Positions 22,560-34,756 of a stretch of DNA of 64,000 nt are shown here, piece by piece (positions within the stretch are counted from its first letter, which is position 1; each line of letters opens with the position of its first letter). The notes below the pieces were generated by a model. It was given only the letters and a program-made list of their open reading frames with translations, was not told where the DNA came from and searched no databases. Where the stretch lies: positions 15,609,931-15,673,930 of the forward strand of contig CM052357.1 of the NCBI GenBank assembly GCA_028551475.1, written 5' to 3'. The translations under genes were made by a program, and so were the position numbers. The stretch comes from Casuarina equisetifolia (Eukaryota > Streptophyta > Magnoliopsida > Fagales > Casuarinaceae).

Positions 22560-23708
22560 TGAGTTGGAATGGGTGAGTCTTGATGCATGGTGGGAAAGGT
22601 GCATCGGTTTAGTTCAGTTTGTTATCTATATAACTTTCTTGGTTTAGAAGAGGTTGTCGCAAAGTTGGGAAAGTAGTTTTAAATGTTGAGTGATGTGTTT
22701 TTGAGATAGGAAAGGAACCGTCATAAAAAATTATTAGGCAAGAGATAAAAATCTTACTTGTCTCCCAATCTAAGCATGATAACCATTTTGTTTTGCATTG
22801 TACTCCATGAAAATGCAGGCAAGTGACCTTGGTGATCATTTGTTTATAATGGTGGAGTGCAAACATCTATAGCATTAAGTTCCAAAATCTCTTAGAGATC
22901 CATAATCTAGTGTTTTGAGATACAAAGCTTCATAAAGAGACTTTTAAGTCTTAAAAAAAGCCAAAGGTGATAGTCGATTAATTAAATATATTACTATTAA
23001 GAAAGCTTTGACCCAAAATTACTTTGGAACTAATGGTTAGAGAAGCATTGATGTTTCAAGTTCTATGATATGATCATGCTTTTGTTCAATAACTTTTTTT
23101 GTTAGGGTGTAAGGACATGAGAACTACTAAGTATTCCATGATTTTGCAATTAAAAGTTTAGTTTGTGACTATGTATTCTTCCCCATTCTTAAACTACAAG
23201 ATTTAAACTTTAGTATTAAATTGGAGTTCAACCATTGTATGAAAAGTCACAAAAATTTAAATTTTTCTTAATTGGATAAAGCCATGTGAAACAAGTACAA
23301 TTATCGACTAAGATAACATAGTAGGAGAACCTTTGACGTGAAGGAATAGGTGATGGATCCTAGAGGTCATTGTGAATCTTTTCTAGAGGTATGATTGATC
23401 AATGACCTAAAGGTGGAAAGGGTAAATTATGACTTTTACTAAGCATACAAATTAAGCAAGTTGAGTGAACATCTTCATTCACCTTAATAAGTTCGCTACT
23501 TTGGCAGAATTTTAGAAATCTCCCTATCTATATCCCTTGAGTAGGTGCCCTAAGTGATCATATCCATAACAACAAAAGAGTGACAATTAAAAACCACTAA
23601 ACTGGAAATATCAATAATGAGCTTGGTGAGTGATAGTAGATTTCATGTTATGTGTGGTGAAACTAGAACCAAATTTAATTCCAATTTCCAATTACCAATG
23701 GTGGTAGA
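22560..23708 (-). pseudogene. Copia integrase remnant
   Basis: Minus-strand integrase pieces: a 'FHTMVELQFNTKV' stretch (about 23250), then YIVTN-like and a decayed 'PQQNGVVERKH' equivalent (about 23110-23060), ending near a 'PSKFWVEA'-like run at 23000. Stops and shifts are frequent. The protease part continues beyond the solo LTR at 25470. Confidence 0.65.
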
Positions 23709-25469
23709 TGTTGGGTTTTATGACTTAACAAGAAGGGAGTTTGAATTGATTAAGTTAACACTCAACTCCGATTTTTCTTTTCTAAGACAATTCTAGATGT
23801 TTGTATAATTCACATAGATATAATAAAGAGGGAATAGCAAGCTAACAACACAAAGACTAGTTTTGGTCCTATATATCAAACTTCCAGACAAGGAAACAAG
23901 TTAACATCAAGTTGAGGAATAAATAGATATCAGTAATCAAAAGGTTAGCTTTAAGCAAATAAAAGAAAGAGAGAAAAACCCCAAATTTACCATAATGGTT
24001 TGGCACTTAACTCTTAAGGCCTACGTCCACCTTCTTCACCTTCAATCCAACCGATTAAAGTCTCATTTACTCAAACCATATTATGAGAAAATGTTCTCCC
24101 TAATCCAAGCAATTCCTTTTTAAGGAATTCTTAAGCATAATTACAAAATATGATCAAGAGATCACTGTTCAAATACAAATCCCAAATAATATGAAGGTTT
24201 GTGGGATATTGTAAACTAAAAGAGCTATTTAAGTAGAAATAGTGTAGCTCAAAGCTCCTATCACGAAATCCCTAAATTATGACAAATTAAGGTTTCAGAT
24301 TCCTTGCAATATTTATGTGCAATATATATTTTTAACGTAATTAGCATATAAGCAAGGTCATACAAGATACAATAAATGATAAAATCGGATAATAAACTAT
24401 TTAATCACAATATCATTGTGGCCTTGTATCTTACCAAAAGTGAACCAGATTTAGAGATGAATCAAATGAGTACAAAGAATGATTCTTTAACCAAAGAGAA
24501 ATTCAAATGCTCATAAGTGTTAAAACCTTCTCCATAGATTAGCTCTTCTTAAATAGAAAAAGTAAAGCTAGGGTTTCAAATGTTTAAACCTCAGAATGTA
24601 GCCTTCTTTCCATTAGAACAGCAAATCACCCTTCAAATCAGTTTCATATCTTCACTCTTAATCACAAATCTGACCGTTTTGACACTAATTTACTCAAGAA
24701 TCCTCTCGTTAAGGACTCAATCACCAGCGGCACTACTTCTCTATCTTTCTTTCTTTTCAGTTAGCTTTTGTTCATAATAGGGAGTTAGGGCATCATGACC
24801 ATGTGACTAGCTTAAGAGAGAAGTAACATAAATGAAACGGTGAGTTTGATTTAGTGATACAAACTGGGCTTATCCGACTAATAGGCAGTGACCTTATAAG
24901 TAGGCCGCGAAGCGGGCCAAGAGCGAATGTAATGAGCGAGCCGAGAACATATATGATGAGCAGGCTGAGAGCATATATGATAAGTAGGCCAAGAGCATAT
25001 ATGATGAGCACGCCGATAGCATATATAATGAACAAGCGGAGAGCATATATGATGAGCAAGCTGGAGCATATATTATAGGTTCTTGGTAAAACCATAGTTT
25101 ACTCCAATAATAGTCTTGATTTAGTAAAGTAATTTTTTACTAGAGTTAATTACTTCATACCTTCATCCAAGCAAAAGCAAGTATCATTTTTTCTCAAACA
25201 TAATATATGACATATTTAACATCTTTTAAATAAGGCTTTTCTCAAGACATTATATAATGATATTAAATAAAATCATTTCTTAAGGACATTATATAATAAC
25301 ATTATATCAAGAAATGTAGGAACCCGGTTACTTTATAATAACATTGATTGATATTATAATTTCTACACCTTTTCCTTCCTATGATTTTCTTTTACACCTA
25401 TGAAAAATATATTTCAAGAAATATATGCACAAATACATTTTGTCACAACAAAATCCTTATTTTCCAATA
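23709..25469 (-). repeat. Solo LTR, SIRE-type copia family (copy 3)
   Basis: A 1761-bp LTR in reverse orientation. It starts TGTTGGGTTTTATGACTTAA, the complement of the family 3' end, and ends CTTATTTTCCAATA. The flanks GTAGA (23704-23708) and TTAGA (25470-25474) are a 5-bp target duplication with one mismatch. It is longer than its relatives mainly because of a 24-bp tandem array at 24921-25078. It splits the protease-to-integrase region of a minus-strand copia element. Confidence 0.85.
24921..25078. repeat. 24-bp minisatellite inside a solo LTR
   Basis: About 6.5 copies of a unit like GAGCATATATGATGAGCARG plus CYGA, starting at 24921, 24945, 24969, 24993, 25017 and 25041. Because 24 is divisible by three, the array creates repetitive open frames on both strands between 24793 and 25095 (for example IIYALGLL on the minus strand). 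These are not genes. Confidence 0.9.
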
Positions 25470-26180
25470 TTAGATATAGTGATTTTCCATTTCACACCAT
25501 AATACAATCCAATCCATCATAAGGTGATAAGCTTATGAGTTTACTTATGAAGTCCGTGATGTGGGAAAAGGCTCCTGAGTCAACTACCCATTTTGTGTTA
25601 GTGGATTTTGCTACTTAAAGAGCCATTAGAGCTTTAAGGATATAATTGGTTGGCAAAGTATAGTCAAACCTTCTTGAATAGTCCAAGGCTATATATCCTT
25701 TTTTTTTTTTATCACAAATCTAATGAATCGTTAATGGTCGATTATTAGCAATGAAGTGATTACTTGATCTTTCTAAGGCTTCTTGAAATTTAGGTTTGTT
25801 TGATAAGCAAGCTTCTAAGTAGAGGGGTTACAACACCTTCCTTGTGAGCTAAAAGGTGTTGAGGATGCTTTACCATGTGGTTCATTGTGACCACCACCAT
25901 TGTTGCATTATGCAAAAAATGCCAAAAAATCATTTGGAGTGATAGTAGGTTCAGTAAATTAGGGATTAAGACAAGACTCAAAGGCTTTTAGTTGGGATAC
26001 TACTTCTTTGAATTGTGGTATTGGGGGTCAAAACATAATAGTCTTGAAAGACTCATATTCTTAACTGAGGCTTTCGAGAAGCCAAAAGGTTTTGGATGGA
26101 TCAATGAGAGGTTCCCAATTGAGCTAAGTTAGTTAAAGAGACTTTTAAAATTTACTGGGAAATTTGAGAGATTTTTCCTC
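25470..26180 (-). pseudogene. Copia gag and protease remnant
   Basis: The minus strand at about 25587-25558 encodes VDSGAFSHI, the copia protease start with its catalytic DSG intact. LISLSPYDGLDCIMV follows, the usual 'SPYDGPDSV' region. It then breaks at the solo LTR and resumes after 23703 with TTIGNWKLELNLVLVSPH. Upstream (25650-26180) is decayed gag. It forms one element with 22560-23708. Confidence 0.7.
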
Positions 26181-26184
26181 TCTT

Positions 26185-26696
26185 GCGGTATTTTTAATTG
26201 TTAAATATAGGGTTGGCAAATGTAGGTTGTTATTTGCCTTATAGGTTTTTGATGTGTGGACTTATTTGTGTAACACATAAAGAGGTGATTATCCCTCCTT
26301 TAACTCTTAACACATACACTAAAAATCTACATCCAGTGGAAATCATAAGGTTTTTATGGATTAAAAGGTGCTGACTTAAGTTTCAAAGTACATGCCCATT
26401 AAGTGTGAAACTACATAAACGAGTAAAAGTATTTTTATTTTTACTACATGAAATAAGAAAGATTCACGATCTGGTAACTAAGCTATCAGTGAAGAATACC
26501 TAGCACCATAACCGCGATTTCCAGGCAGATTTAAGCTTCTCATCAGGCTAATATTCAAGCCTGCAATCGCCAAATATGGAGCCAAGAACAGGTAAAATTT
26601 GTTCTATCTTCGTTTTTGCTCAAATGGGTTTTGTGTTTCTAGATTAACTACATAATTCTTGTAATTTTAGTCTTGTTGGACTCCGTTCATTCTACA
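26185..26696 (+). repeat. 5' LTR of the 26-kb copia element
   Basis: About 0.5 kb, homologous to 32191-32723. Shared blocks include TTATTTGTGTAACACAT, CTTAACACATAC, GGAAATCATAAGGTTT, CAAATATGGAGCCAAGAACA and TTTTTGCTCAAATGGG. It ends TTCATTCTACA directly before the primer-binding site. Its first 30-40 bases are rearranged relative to the 3' copy. Confidence 0.75.
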
Positions 26697-26697
26697 A

Positions 26698-26710
26698 TTG
26701 GTATTAAAGC
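26698..26710 (+). other. Primer-binding site of the 26-kb copia element
   Basis: TTGGTATTAAAGC, two bases from the initiator tRNA-Met complement TTGGTATCAGAGC, one base after the LTR end. Confidence 0.75.
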
Positions 26711-28859
26711 GGGTGTAGTTTTAGTCAAGAACATGAATTGGTGAAAAGATTGAGCTTGATCTCATGATTTTGGGTGGAAAACTCGTTTTTTCTTTTCTGG
26801 GTTCATGGATATCGAAAGTGCCCATTTTGGCCAAACCCTATATTTAGAGGCATTGGATCAAGGTGTCGACCCCACCATTGGTCATGGCATCGCCAGATCC
26901 ACCAGTGGCCACCGTCAGAGACCAAATTGGGTCGACCTAAACACGTCATATTTAACTTTTTTAGCTGATGACCGCCCATTTGGTGTGGATGTTCAGTCAT
27001 TTGACCAATCGTGTGTTGGCCGTGCGCCGATGCACCCATGGAGGTTGGAATCGACCCAGAACCGGCCAAATTGGCAGCGAACTGGCTGTATCGATATTGG
27101 ACTGGCCGACATAGTGGCTTGAACCGGATCTACATTAGGTTGGATCGGGTAACACCTTTTGGTGGCACGTGGAGGCACATGGGAGGTCATTTTGGACACT
27201 AATTTCGCTCAACATTCTCGTGGGAGAATAAAGAAGCCTCATATATGACTTTTGAAAAAAAAAATCTAGTGTCCCAAAATCACAAATTTATTCTTTTGTA
27301 TGGAATTAGTTTATTTAAAGCTCTTTGATGCAATATATAAATGTTGCTTATTGCATATCAAGTATTATTTGTCGTGTATGGCCATATGTACGAGAATGCT
27401 TGCTAGCTTGCGTTTGATGTAATACTTATTAAGTGTTATTATAAATGCAAATTTACAAACAAAAGTCCCTAGTTTATAAAATCTAAATAGCGTATAAAGT
27501 TTTGTGGGTATTCCAAAGACTATATCCCATAGGATGAATGAGTTTCATGATTCAACTAGGTTGTAATTGCCAAGATAGCACTTTTCTTTGTTGGATTGTG
27601 CAATAAGAGGATGTCTACGGTCCTAATACATGGTCATTGGCCCAACAAATGTGATTATGCTTTGGGATTGAAAGGGATATAAATTTCACATAGGTGTGAG
27701 TTTAAACTAATCTAAGAAATCTATACACCCAATAGCATTGGATTCGCAAGATTGGAATGTTCTCATGACTGTAACTATGTGGAATGTTCTTGTGTTATGT
27801 GTTGTGCATTCAACCCAATGGTGTTTGCAAGATCATGTGTATGACCTCTTTGGTAGTGTACCCACATAACGGTGATAGTATTCATATGAAGTCTAACTTC
27901 TGCAACGAAAGAAAGATATAAATTTTGTATAGAAATAGAGAATGTAAATTCTACCAAGTTTATAAATACACTAGTAAAACTCATTGGTTGAGATAGTAAG
28001 GCTAATAAATTGATTTATGAAGAATCGTTGAAGAATAATCACCTTTGTTTATTGCTTATCAAGAAGTCAACTAAGGGTCACCTTGAAAATGATCTAATTA
28101 TTGATTGCACTCTTAGGAATTTATAGAAGTAATGGTATTAACATATAATGTCTCACCAAACACTACAACAAGGACTTTTCTACTAGAACCTTTTCCACTT
28201 AAGGCATGATGATTATAAAGATATTAGAAATCATATATGAAGGATGATGAATTGTCAAATTCAAACTCCAATGCCAATAAAGGTAAATTGTCAAAATTCC
28301 ATACTTATAAAGATACTTGTAACACTATTAAGGACTTTAAGTCATCTAGCTACATATTAGGGGTTAAGTGAACATTAAAAAGATGGTGATCATTAGTTCT
28401 TCTATGAGAAAAAAGGGTAATTAATGGTTGGATTGCAACAAATATAGAACTTAGTTATTTAAATGTAGGCTTAAAGGTAATATTTCTTTGGCATTTGTTT
28501 TTTGAATCCAATAAAGTATAATCCAACTCATTATGTTACTTTCATTATCTATGGATCTCCAAATAGGAATGAATTAATGCTTACAATTACGGATAATAAG
28601 CAAGTTAATGCAAGATTAGTGGGAGTTGCTGTTTTGATTTTGGTCAAAATGATGTAAAGAAACACTTTCTATATACTACATTTTATATGGATTTCAATTT
28701 TGGACATGTGCAACTATTGTTTTGAAATAAAGAACTCTATGGTTAATTTTTTCTTTAATAAGATTGATTATTGTACCATGTCATATGGTTAGGATGTAGA
28801 TTGTCTTTATCTTCCCATAAGATTTATGTTTCTTATTATGTTAAGAAAGTTATTCCTAA

Positions 28860-31560
28860 AGGACCTCTATTTATGTAACAATCTTACATAATTTGGCATA
28901 AATGTTGGGCCACATATCTAGAATGAGAATATAAAGACTAACTTTAATGTCCCACCTACTTTTGCAAGTAATTTAGAGACCATTGTAGACTATTGTAGAA
29001 TTAACATGACCAAGGTAAAGAAGCAATTTGTAGTCTATAATTTTGACTTCTTAGAGGTCATGTAGACTAATGATACTGTCACCTAATCAATAACATCGTA
29101 AAGAATTTTTATTGCATCATATTATAGTTGATTTATTCCTATCATGATAATCTGTCCTTAATTAAGGAAAAGTCTCTAGGAATAAAGTCAAGTAAAAGTA
29201 AAAGGAAGATCATCAAGGTTGCTATATTTAATTGTGGGAGTATTCAGATAGACATGCTAATGTTGGATAGCTTAAGGTTCATTTACCAAATGCTTGAAGA
29301 ATTCTTGTATAGTTAATAAAGTTCTCTATGCTTGAGAATTCTAAGCTCTATGGTGTAACCAAAAGGTGTAATTGCACATTTATGGATAGGATGAAAAATA
29401 AGATTAGTAAGACAAATTTACTAGGATTTCAATGGAAGTAATGTTGACTATAGTCTATTTATCATCCTCAATTGTGTTCCTCAAAATTGTTTAACTAACT
29501 ATTTTAAGTAGTAAACTAAAGTATACTAAGTGTTAACCATCTTAAATTTTTAGGATGTCTTGCATAATTAGGGTTATATAATGTAGCATTGAGTAAATTA
29601 GGCATATGTATTACTCAATGTTATTAAGTATGTTACCTAGATCATTTAAAGGATAGCAATGGAGGTGTTAGAATTGTAGATTTACAAATAGCAAATTTTC
29701 TAGAAACAAAGAAAGAATTATTCTTAGACCATATAGAACAGTAGTGTAGCTACTATGTGTAGCTATGATGTCATTGTGTACAAATGGATATCAAGCTTGT
29801 CACAATAGAACCTAAGATTGCTAAGGTATATGAACTTGTTATTATGACAACTTTAGTTCAGGTTCCACAAGTTCCAAGATCATGTTTTAAAGGCTCTACA
29901 CAAGAGATCCACTAAAGAAAGGAAATCAATTATTGATTCAAACTACTTGGTCTATTTCGGTGAACATAATAATGACATTGGGATTATGGTTGATCCAATT
30001 ACTTATATAGATGCTATTTCTAGTCCTAGGAAGGAAAAAAAAAGATTTGTGGTAAAATGTAATAAGATAGAAGATGAAGTTAATGAGACATAATGAACTT
30101 TGGGAGCTTGTTGAATTGCTTAAAGGTTGCAAACATTTGTATAAGACTAGAAAGTTTCATACAAAAGATTGAAAGGTGTACAACTAGGATGATAGCTAAG
30201 AAATTTACTTAGAAAAAGGAAGAAGACTATAAAGAAATTTTCTTTCAATCTCTTTAAAGGACTCTTTTGGAGTAATTATGACATTAATAGCTTATTTTGG
30301 TATGAAGTTATATTAGATGAATGTCATAAATCACATTTCTAAATGGATCTTTTAGTAAGAAAGTCTATATGGTACAACCTAAGGGCTTTGCAGTAGAAGG
30401 TGCATATCACCTTGTGCACAAACTTAATGAGTCTATTTTTGCACTTAAGTAAGCTTCTTAATAATGATACATAAATTTTTATAACTTAATATGGTTTTGT
30501 GGAAAGTCAATTAGCTATGTATACACGAAGATCAATGGAAGTATATTGATTCTTCTCATTATTTATGTGAAGATATATTGTTTTTTGAGCAATAACAAGG
30601 GTTAATCCATAAGGTGAAACAATATGATATAAAGAATCTTGGTGAGGTGACTTTTTCCTAGGCATTGAGATCCATTAGGATAACTATTGTCTATTAGATC
30701 TTTCTTAGAAGGCTTAAATAAATCATATTTTGAAAAGGTTTAGTATCCATGATTGTAAATTTAGGAAGTTCTAAAATATAATAAACTAAGCCTAATATGG
30801 TACCCTAAAATTAAAATGAGAAAGAATTAATGAAAAAAATATCATATGCTAGTACACTTGGAAGTATTATATATACTCAAGTTTATATTAGGTTGTTATT
30901 GCTTATGCAATAAAAGGTTCTTAACAAGTATTAATTAGACCCTGATCATGATCATTGGGTTATTGTCAAAAAGGTCATGAGGTATTTAAAAGGACAAAAG
31001 AATTGTGTTAATCTATAAATTGTAGATCACTTGCAGTTGTTTTGATATACCATCTTAAGCTTTGCAAACTGCAAAGGTGATTAGAAATCTATGTCAAGGA
31101 ACATCTTCATAAAGCAAATGGGTAATATTAGGGAAAAGTGTGAGATAAAAAATTAACAATATCTTCAACCATGTAGGCAAAATGTGTAGCTTGCTAAAGG
31201 GTAACTATTAAAGTACTTTGGTTAATGAATCTCATAAAGGAGTTAGCAAACTCATAAAAGATTGATAAACTCATTAGGAATTGTCAAATTCATAAGAAGT
31301 TGACAAAATTGTTTTTGTTGCTCAACTTAAATTAAACTGTGACAATAAAGCTATTATGTTGTTTAATAACAACAATAAAGTATCATAAGGCTTAAGCATA
31401 TAAAAATATAACTCTTAAACACAAAGAAAAGGTTAAGATAGGTAACATCATAGTAGAGCATATTGGCATAGATGTTATATTTATTGATCCACTATTAAGG
31501 CCTTTGCCCTTAAATTTTAAAGAGACACCATCTGGATTGTCTTAGTAACATTATAGGATG
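28860..31560 (+). pseudogene. Copia integrase, RT and RNase H remnant
   Basis: RT landmarks on the plus strand are a KKFT...KKEEDYKEIFF stretch (about 30200-30245, equivalent to 'KGFTQKEGIDYKETFSP') and ITFLNGSFSKKVYMVQPKGF (30325-30390), then HLVHKLNESIFALK. The active-site area (about 30550) reads LLIIYVKI, so the YVDD aspartates are lost. A late motif, FIDPLLRPLP (about 31480), matches the 'IADPLTKGL' end of copia RNase H. Dense stops show an old copy. The integrase and gag sections are too decayed to delimit. Confidence 0.65.
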
Positions 31561-32190
31561 TTGTTGGTTAGTGGGAGATATTTTTATGTCTTTACTATGA
31601 AATAAAGTTACACCTATATTATTTACCATGAGGTAAATTTGTTTCTTGAGATATATATAATTGTCTATCTTATGTTTTCATTCATAAAGGCATATAAAAC
31701 CTGTGGGTGTTTTATATGTTGGCAAGTTATATATTGTCTTAAGGGAGGTATAACCTTAGGTGATAGTTAAGGCATTCAGTGGTTAGCCATAAAGACATGT
31801 CTTATGGCAAAATAAGGTGGAACTTTAGTCATTACAAACAAGGCATTCAAGTTCATTAAAACCATAAGGTAAATTCTCATAAAAGTTTGTCAATCAAGTA
31901 AAGAGAATTGGATTGATAATAGAGATAACACATAATTTATATTTGAAATGTTGTCTAATTGCCACACATCATATTAAATTCATGTCAATAGAATGGAAGG
32001 CTTTTGTGATCATGGATCTTGCAGTGTTACCTATAAGATGCAATGATTACCATGATTCAAAGTTTGAAACTTTATGGTATCATATTAACTTTTAAGAATT
32101 GTCTTTAGACCAATATAAGATGTGCACATAAATGTTTTTCAAAACCTTTTCTATAATTTCATTCCCATTAACATAGTCCAAATGGTATAT

Positions 32191-32723
32191 TGTTAACTTA
32201 TTTTTAATAGGCTTACTAATGTATGTTAAATATAAGGCTAGCTAATGTGGGCCAGTGTTTGCTTTATATGTTTATGATGATTGGATCTATTTGTGTAACA
32301 CATCAAAAGGTGGCTCTTAACACATACTTTAGAAATTTGAATCCAATGGAAATCATAAGGTTTGGTAGATTAAAAGGTGTTAGGCTTAATTTTTAAAGTA
32401 TAGGCTCATTAAGGATGAAACTAGATAAATGGGCAAAATTATTTTATTTTTACTAAATGAAATAAGAAAGATTCATAATCTAGTAACGAAGCTACTTGGA
32501 AGAACCCCCAGCACCGCCACCACAATGTCATGGCAGATTTAAGCTTCTCATTAGACAAGTGTTAAGGCTAGAGCATAAAAGAGAAGATTCAAGCCTTAAA
32601 TTGCCAAATATGGAGCCAAGAACAAGTACAAGTACAATTTGCTCTATCTTTGTTTTTGCTCAAATGGGATTAACTACATGATTATGGTGATTTTAGGCTT
32701 GTTGGAGCCCATTCATTTTAACA
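32191..32723 (+). repeat. 3' LTR of the 26-kb copia element
   Basis: A 533-bp partner of 26185-26696. It begins TGTTAACTTATTTTTAATAGG and ends TTTTAACA. The preceding AGTCCAAATGGTATAT is a decayed copia polypurine tract. Confidence 0.75.
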
Positions 32724-32724
32724 C

Positions 32725-33705
32725 TTAATTCACCTAGTTGGCTAATATGTGGAGAAAATTATTTTTGTAGGAGGGTATAAAGATTCAATCTCAAACTTGA
32801 AGACTTATTTGTACTCAAAATTTCTTATGAAAGACCTTAGTACAATAAAGTACTTCCTTGAGATTGAATTTCCAAGATCCAAGCCAAAGATAGTCCTCAA
32901 TTAAAAAAATTATACATTGGAGTTTATCTTAGAATGTAGCCTTTCAAGATGTAAACCTATGAATACTCCCATGAAACAAGATCACAAGCTCCCCATCAAG
33001 AGTATGATGTAGTCTTGGATAATGCAAGTGATCCGCCCTTGCAAAATATTATTGGATACTAATCACTTGTAAGGAAGCTAATATATTTAACCATCACTAG
33101 ACCAAACATATACTACACAATTTAAATAGTAATTCAATTTATGTATGCTCCCAAACAATCACAACAAAAGGTAGCCCTTTGAATTGTCAAAGTATTTTTA
33201 TTGCTCTCCTAGTTTGGGTTATTAATGAAATCAAATAGTAGGCTAGATTTGCAAGCCTATTGAAGCTTTGGCCTTGAGAGATACTCTAGGGTTTTGTATA
33301 AAACTTAGTAATTCTCCAGTTTCTCATAAATGTAAAAAGAATAGGGACTTATAGCTTCATCCTCCACAAAAACAGAATTTCAAGCCATGACATTTATCTC
33401 TTGTGAAATTATCTTGATATTGGGATTAATTGATGATCTATAGGTACCCTTTGTATGGCCCATCATTTGTTCTATGATAATGAATTGATGATGAAGATAG
33501 CTAAAATCTTATAAGAAGACCTAGAACATTGAAATTGATTGTCACTTCTTGCATAAAAAGATTGATAGAGAAATTTTTTGTACTTCTCATATTTTAACTG
33601 AGTAGCTAGCAAATTTATTCAGTAAAGCCTTAGATATACACCAATATCCTTTCTTTTTAACAAGTTAGGAGCATTAATTTTATATACAATACCAACTTGA
33701 GAGAG
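32725..33705 (+). pseudogene. Copia RT and RNase H remnant
   Basis: It begins inside RT: KDSISNLKTYLYSKFLMKDL then STIKYFLEIEF (about 32780-32870, the 'LGxLKYFLGIEVA' motif), followed by CKPMNTPMKQDHKL. RNase H ends with RTLKLIV and a 'TSHILTE..ANLFSKAL' region (about 33510-33640). Stops are common. CTTGAGAGAGGG (33696-33707) is the polypurine tract before the LTR. Confidence 0.72.
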
Positions 33706-33707
33706 GG

Positions 33708-33900
33708 TGTTACAAAATGACATTGTGTGGTTTTCCTTATTACCCACTAGACAATGGTATGAGACGGAGCATCGTATTATCCATTGTGTAAATACTATGG
33801 CATTTACTATATTGTTTTCTCTATTTTTCAATTAGTAAAATATATGGTAGAACAGCTTCATTCATTTGTATTCAATCAGATCTCTCTCAGGTATTACGCA
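33708..33900 (+). repeat. Short 3' LTR of a copia element
   Basis: It begins TGTTACAAAATGAC directly after a polypurine tract and ends GGTATTACGCA, about 193 bp. No second copy is in the window, so the right end rests on the CA terminus only. Confidence 0.5.
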
Positions 33901-34756
33901 ATCAATGGATGTCAATAGCAAGGCACCTTGGGCCTCTTCCTTAAGGTCCATTGCGCTACCATGGCAGAGGAGAGAAAGGGTTGCTATAAATTAATCAATA
34001 AATAAATAAATAAATAAAGGTAAAAGAAAAGTTTAGAAGTAAAGAAATTGGAGGAAACAGAAAATTTGTTAAATTGGTCACTGGGGTCATCATTTTAACC
34101 GAAATTCTCCTCTTAGCTGTTGTCATTGCCACGCTCCAAGTGAAGAATTTTTATTTATTTATTTATTTATTTATTGGTTCTTTCCGACCGATTATATGAT
34201 TTTTTGACATATATTTACATGCTATTTTCTTTTTTTGAATCTTGATTGTCCTGGAGTCGCAGCAAGACTGCAAACCCTTTGCTTTGTCAAAGGATGGGAC
34301 CAACGTTAAAAGATCCATGTAGTGCAGAGCGTTCTTCTGCACCTAAACCAAGCTCGGGATTTCTTTGATTTGTGCTCTCTGAATGACTTCTCAGCTAGTC
34401 ACCGGATGGCACAATGAATCTTCAGGAGGTGACTTCCTCCAAGTGCTTTGCCATCTCGCCGGCTCAGTGGCTTCTGCTTTTTGTCCCAAGCATAGCGTCA
34501 AACAAGTGGCTTCTGATGAATTTATGTAACAAGTACGTTGTCTATTTCGAGGCAGACTAAGGAATGAGCCACTCCACATATTGTGCTCATTGGCTCCTGC
34601 TAGATGAGCTCCCGGAAAATCAACATTCCTATGTGATATCATACATCTTGACCAAGGTCATAGAAACAGATTTAAATCTCACACATCAGACACACGATAA
34701 ATACAAAGAATAAATGAAAAAGCTACATTATCAAGATTGAGATAGCTCGCCAAGCC
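33901..34756. other. 3' flank of the S-acyltransferase gene
   Basis: It holds the probable 3' UTR of the minus-strand gene. Further left is a stem-loop with AATA repeats (33985-34018) facing TATT repeats (34150-34178). An 83-codon frame at 34391-34642 (minus, ATG start) has no recognisable domain and could be part of a longer 3' UTR or a non-coding transcript. No canonical AATAAA signal stands out after the stop. Confidence 0.4.
33985..34180. repeat. Inverted AATA/TATT simple repeats (potential hairpin)
   Basis: An AATCAATAAATAAATAAATA run at the left and a TTTATTTATTTATTTATTGG run at the right are near-perfect complements about 130 bp apart. They could be the ends of a small palindromic element or two independent microsatellites. 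Confidence 0.5.

Larger units (their letters stand above)
26185..32723 (+). mobile_element. Ty1/copia element with both LTRs, degenerate
   Basis: A 6.5-kb plus-strand element: 5' LTR about 26185-26696, PBS 26698-26710, a long leader with GC-rich start (26711-27780), decayed gag to integrase (about 28000-29900), RT and RNase H (about 29930-31530), polypurine tract 32175-32190, and 3' LTR 32191-32723. No frame longer than 90 codons survives. Its leader is related to 17171-18540. Host DNA left (minus-strand copia gag) and right (plus-strand copia RT) differ, so earlier rearrangement or deletion must have occurred. A possible TTAAT duplication is unconvincing because the 5' LTR start is unclear. 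Confidence 0.75.

Noticed and set aside
24921..25078. CRISPR-like array.
   Set aside because: The units are contiguous with no spacers, and the genome is a plant.
24793..25095. Overlapping repetitive open frames on both strands (IIYALGLL-like, RAYMMSR-like).
   Set aside because: They are a by-product of the 24-bp tandem array, whose unit is a multiple of three; they lie in a non-coding LTR.
34391..34642. 83-codon open frame with ATG, downstream of the S-acyltransferase gene.
   Set aside because: No domain, no splice partner and no homologue I recognise; more likely 3' UTR or chance.
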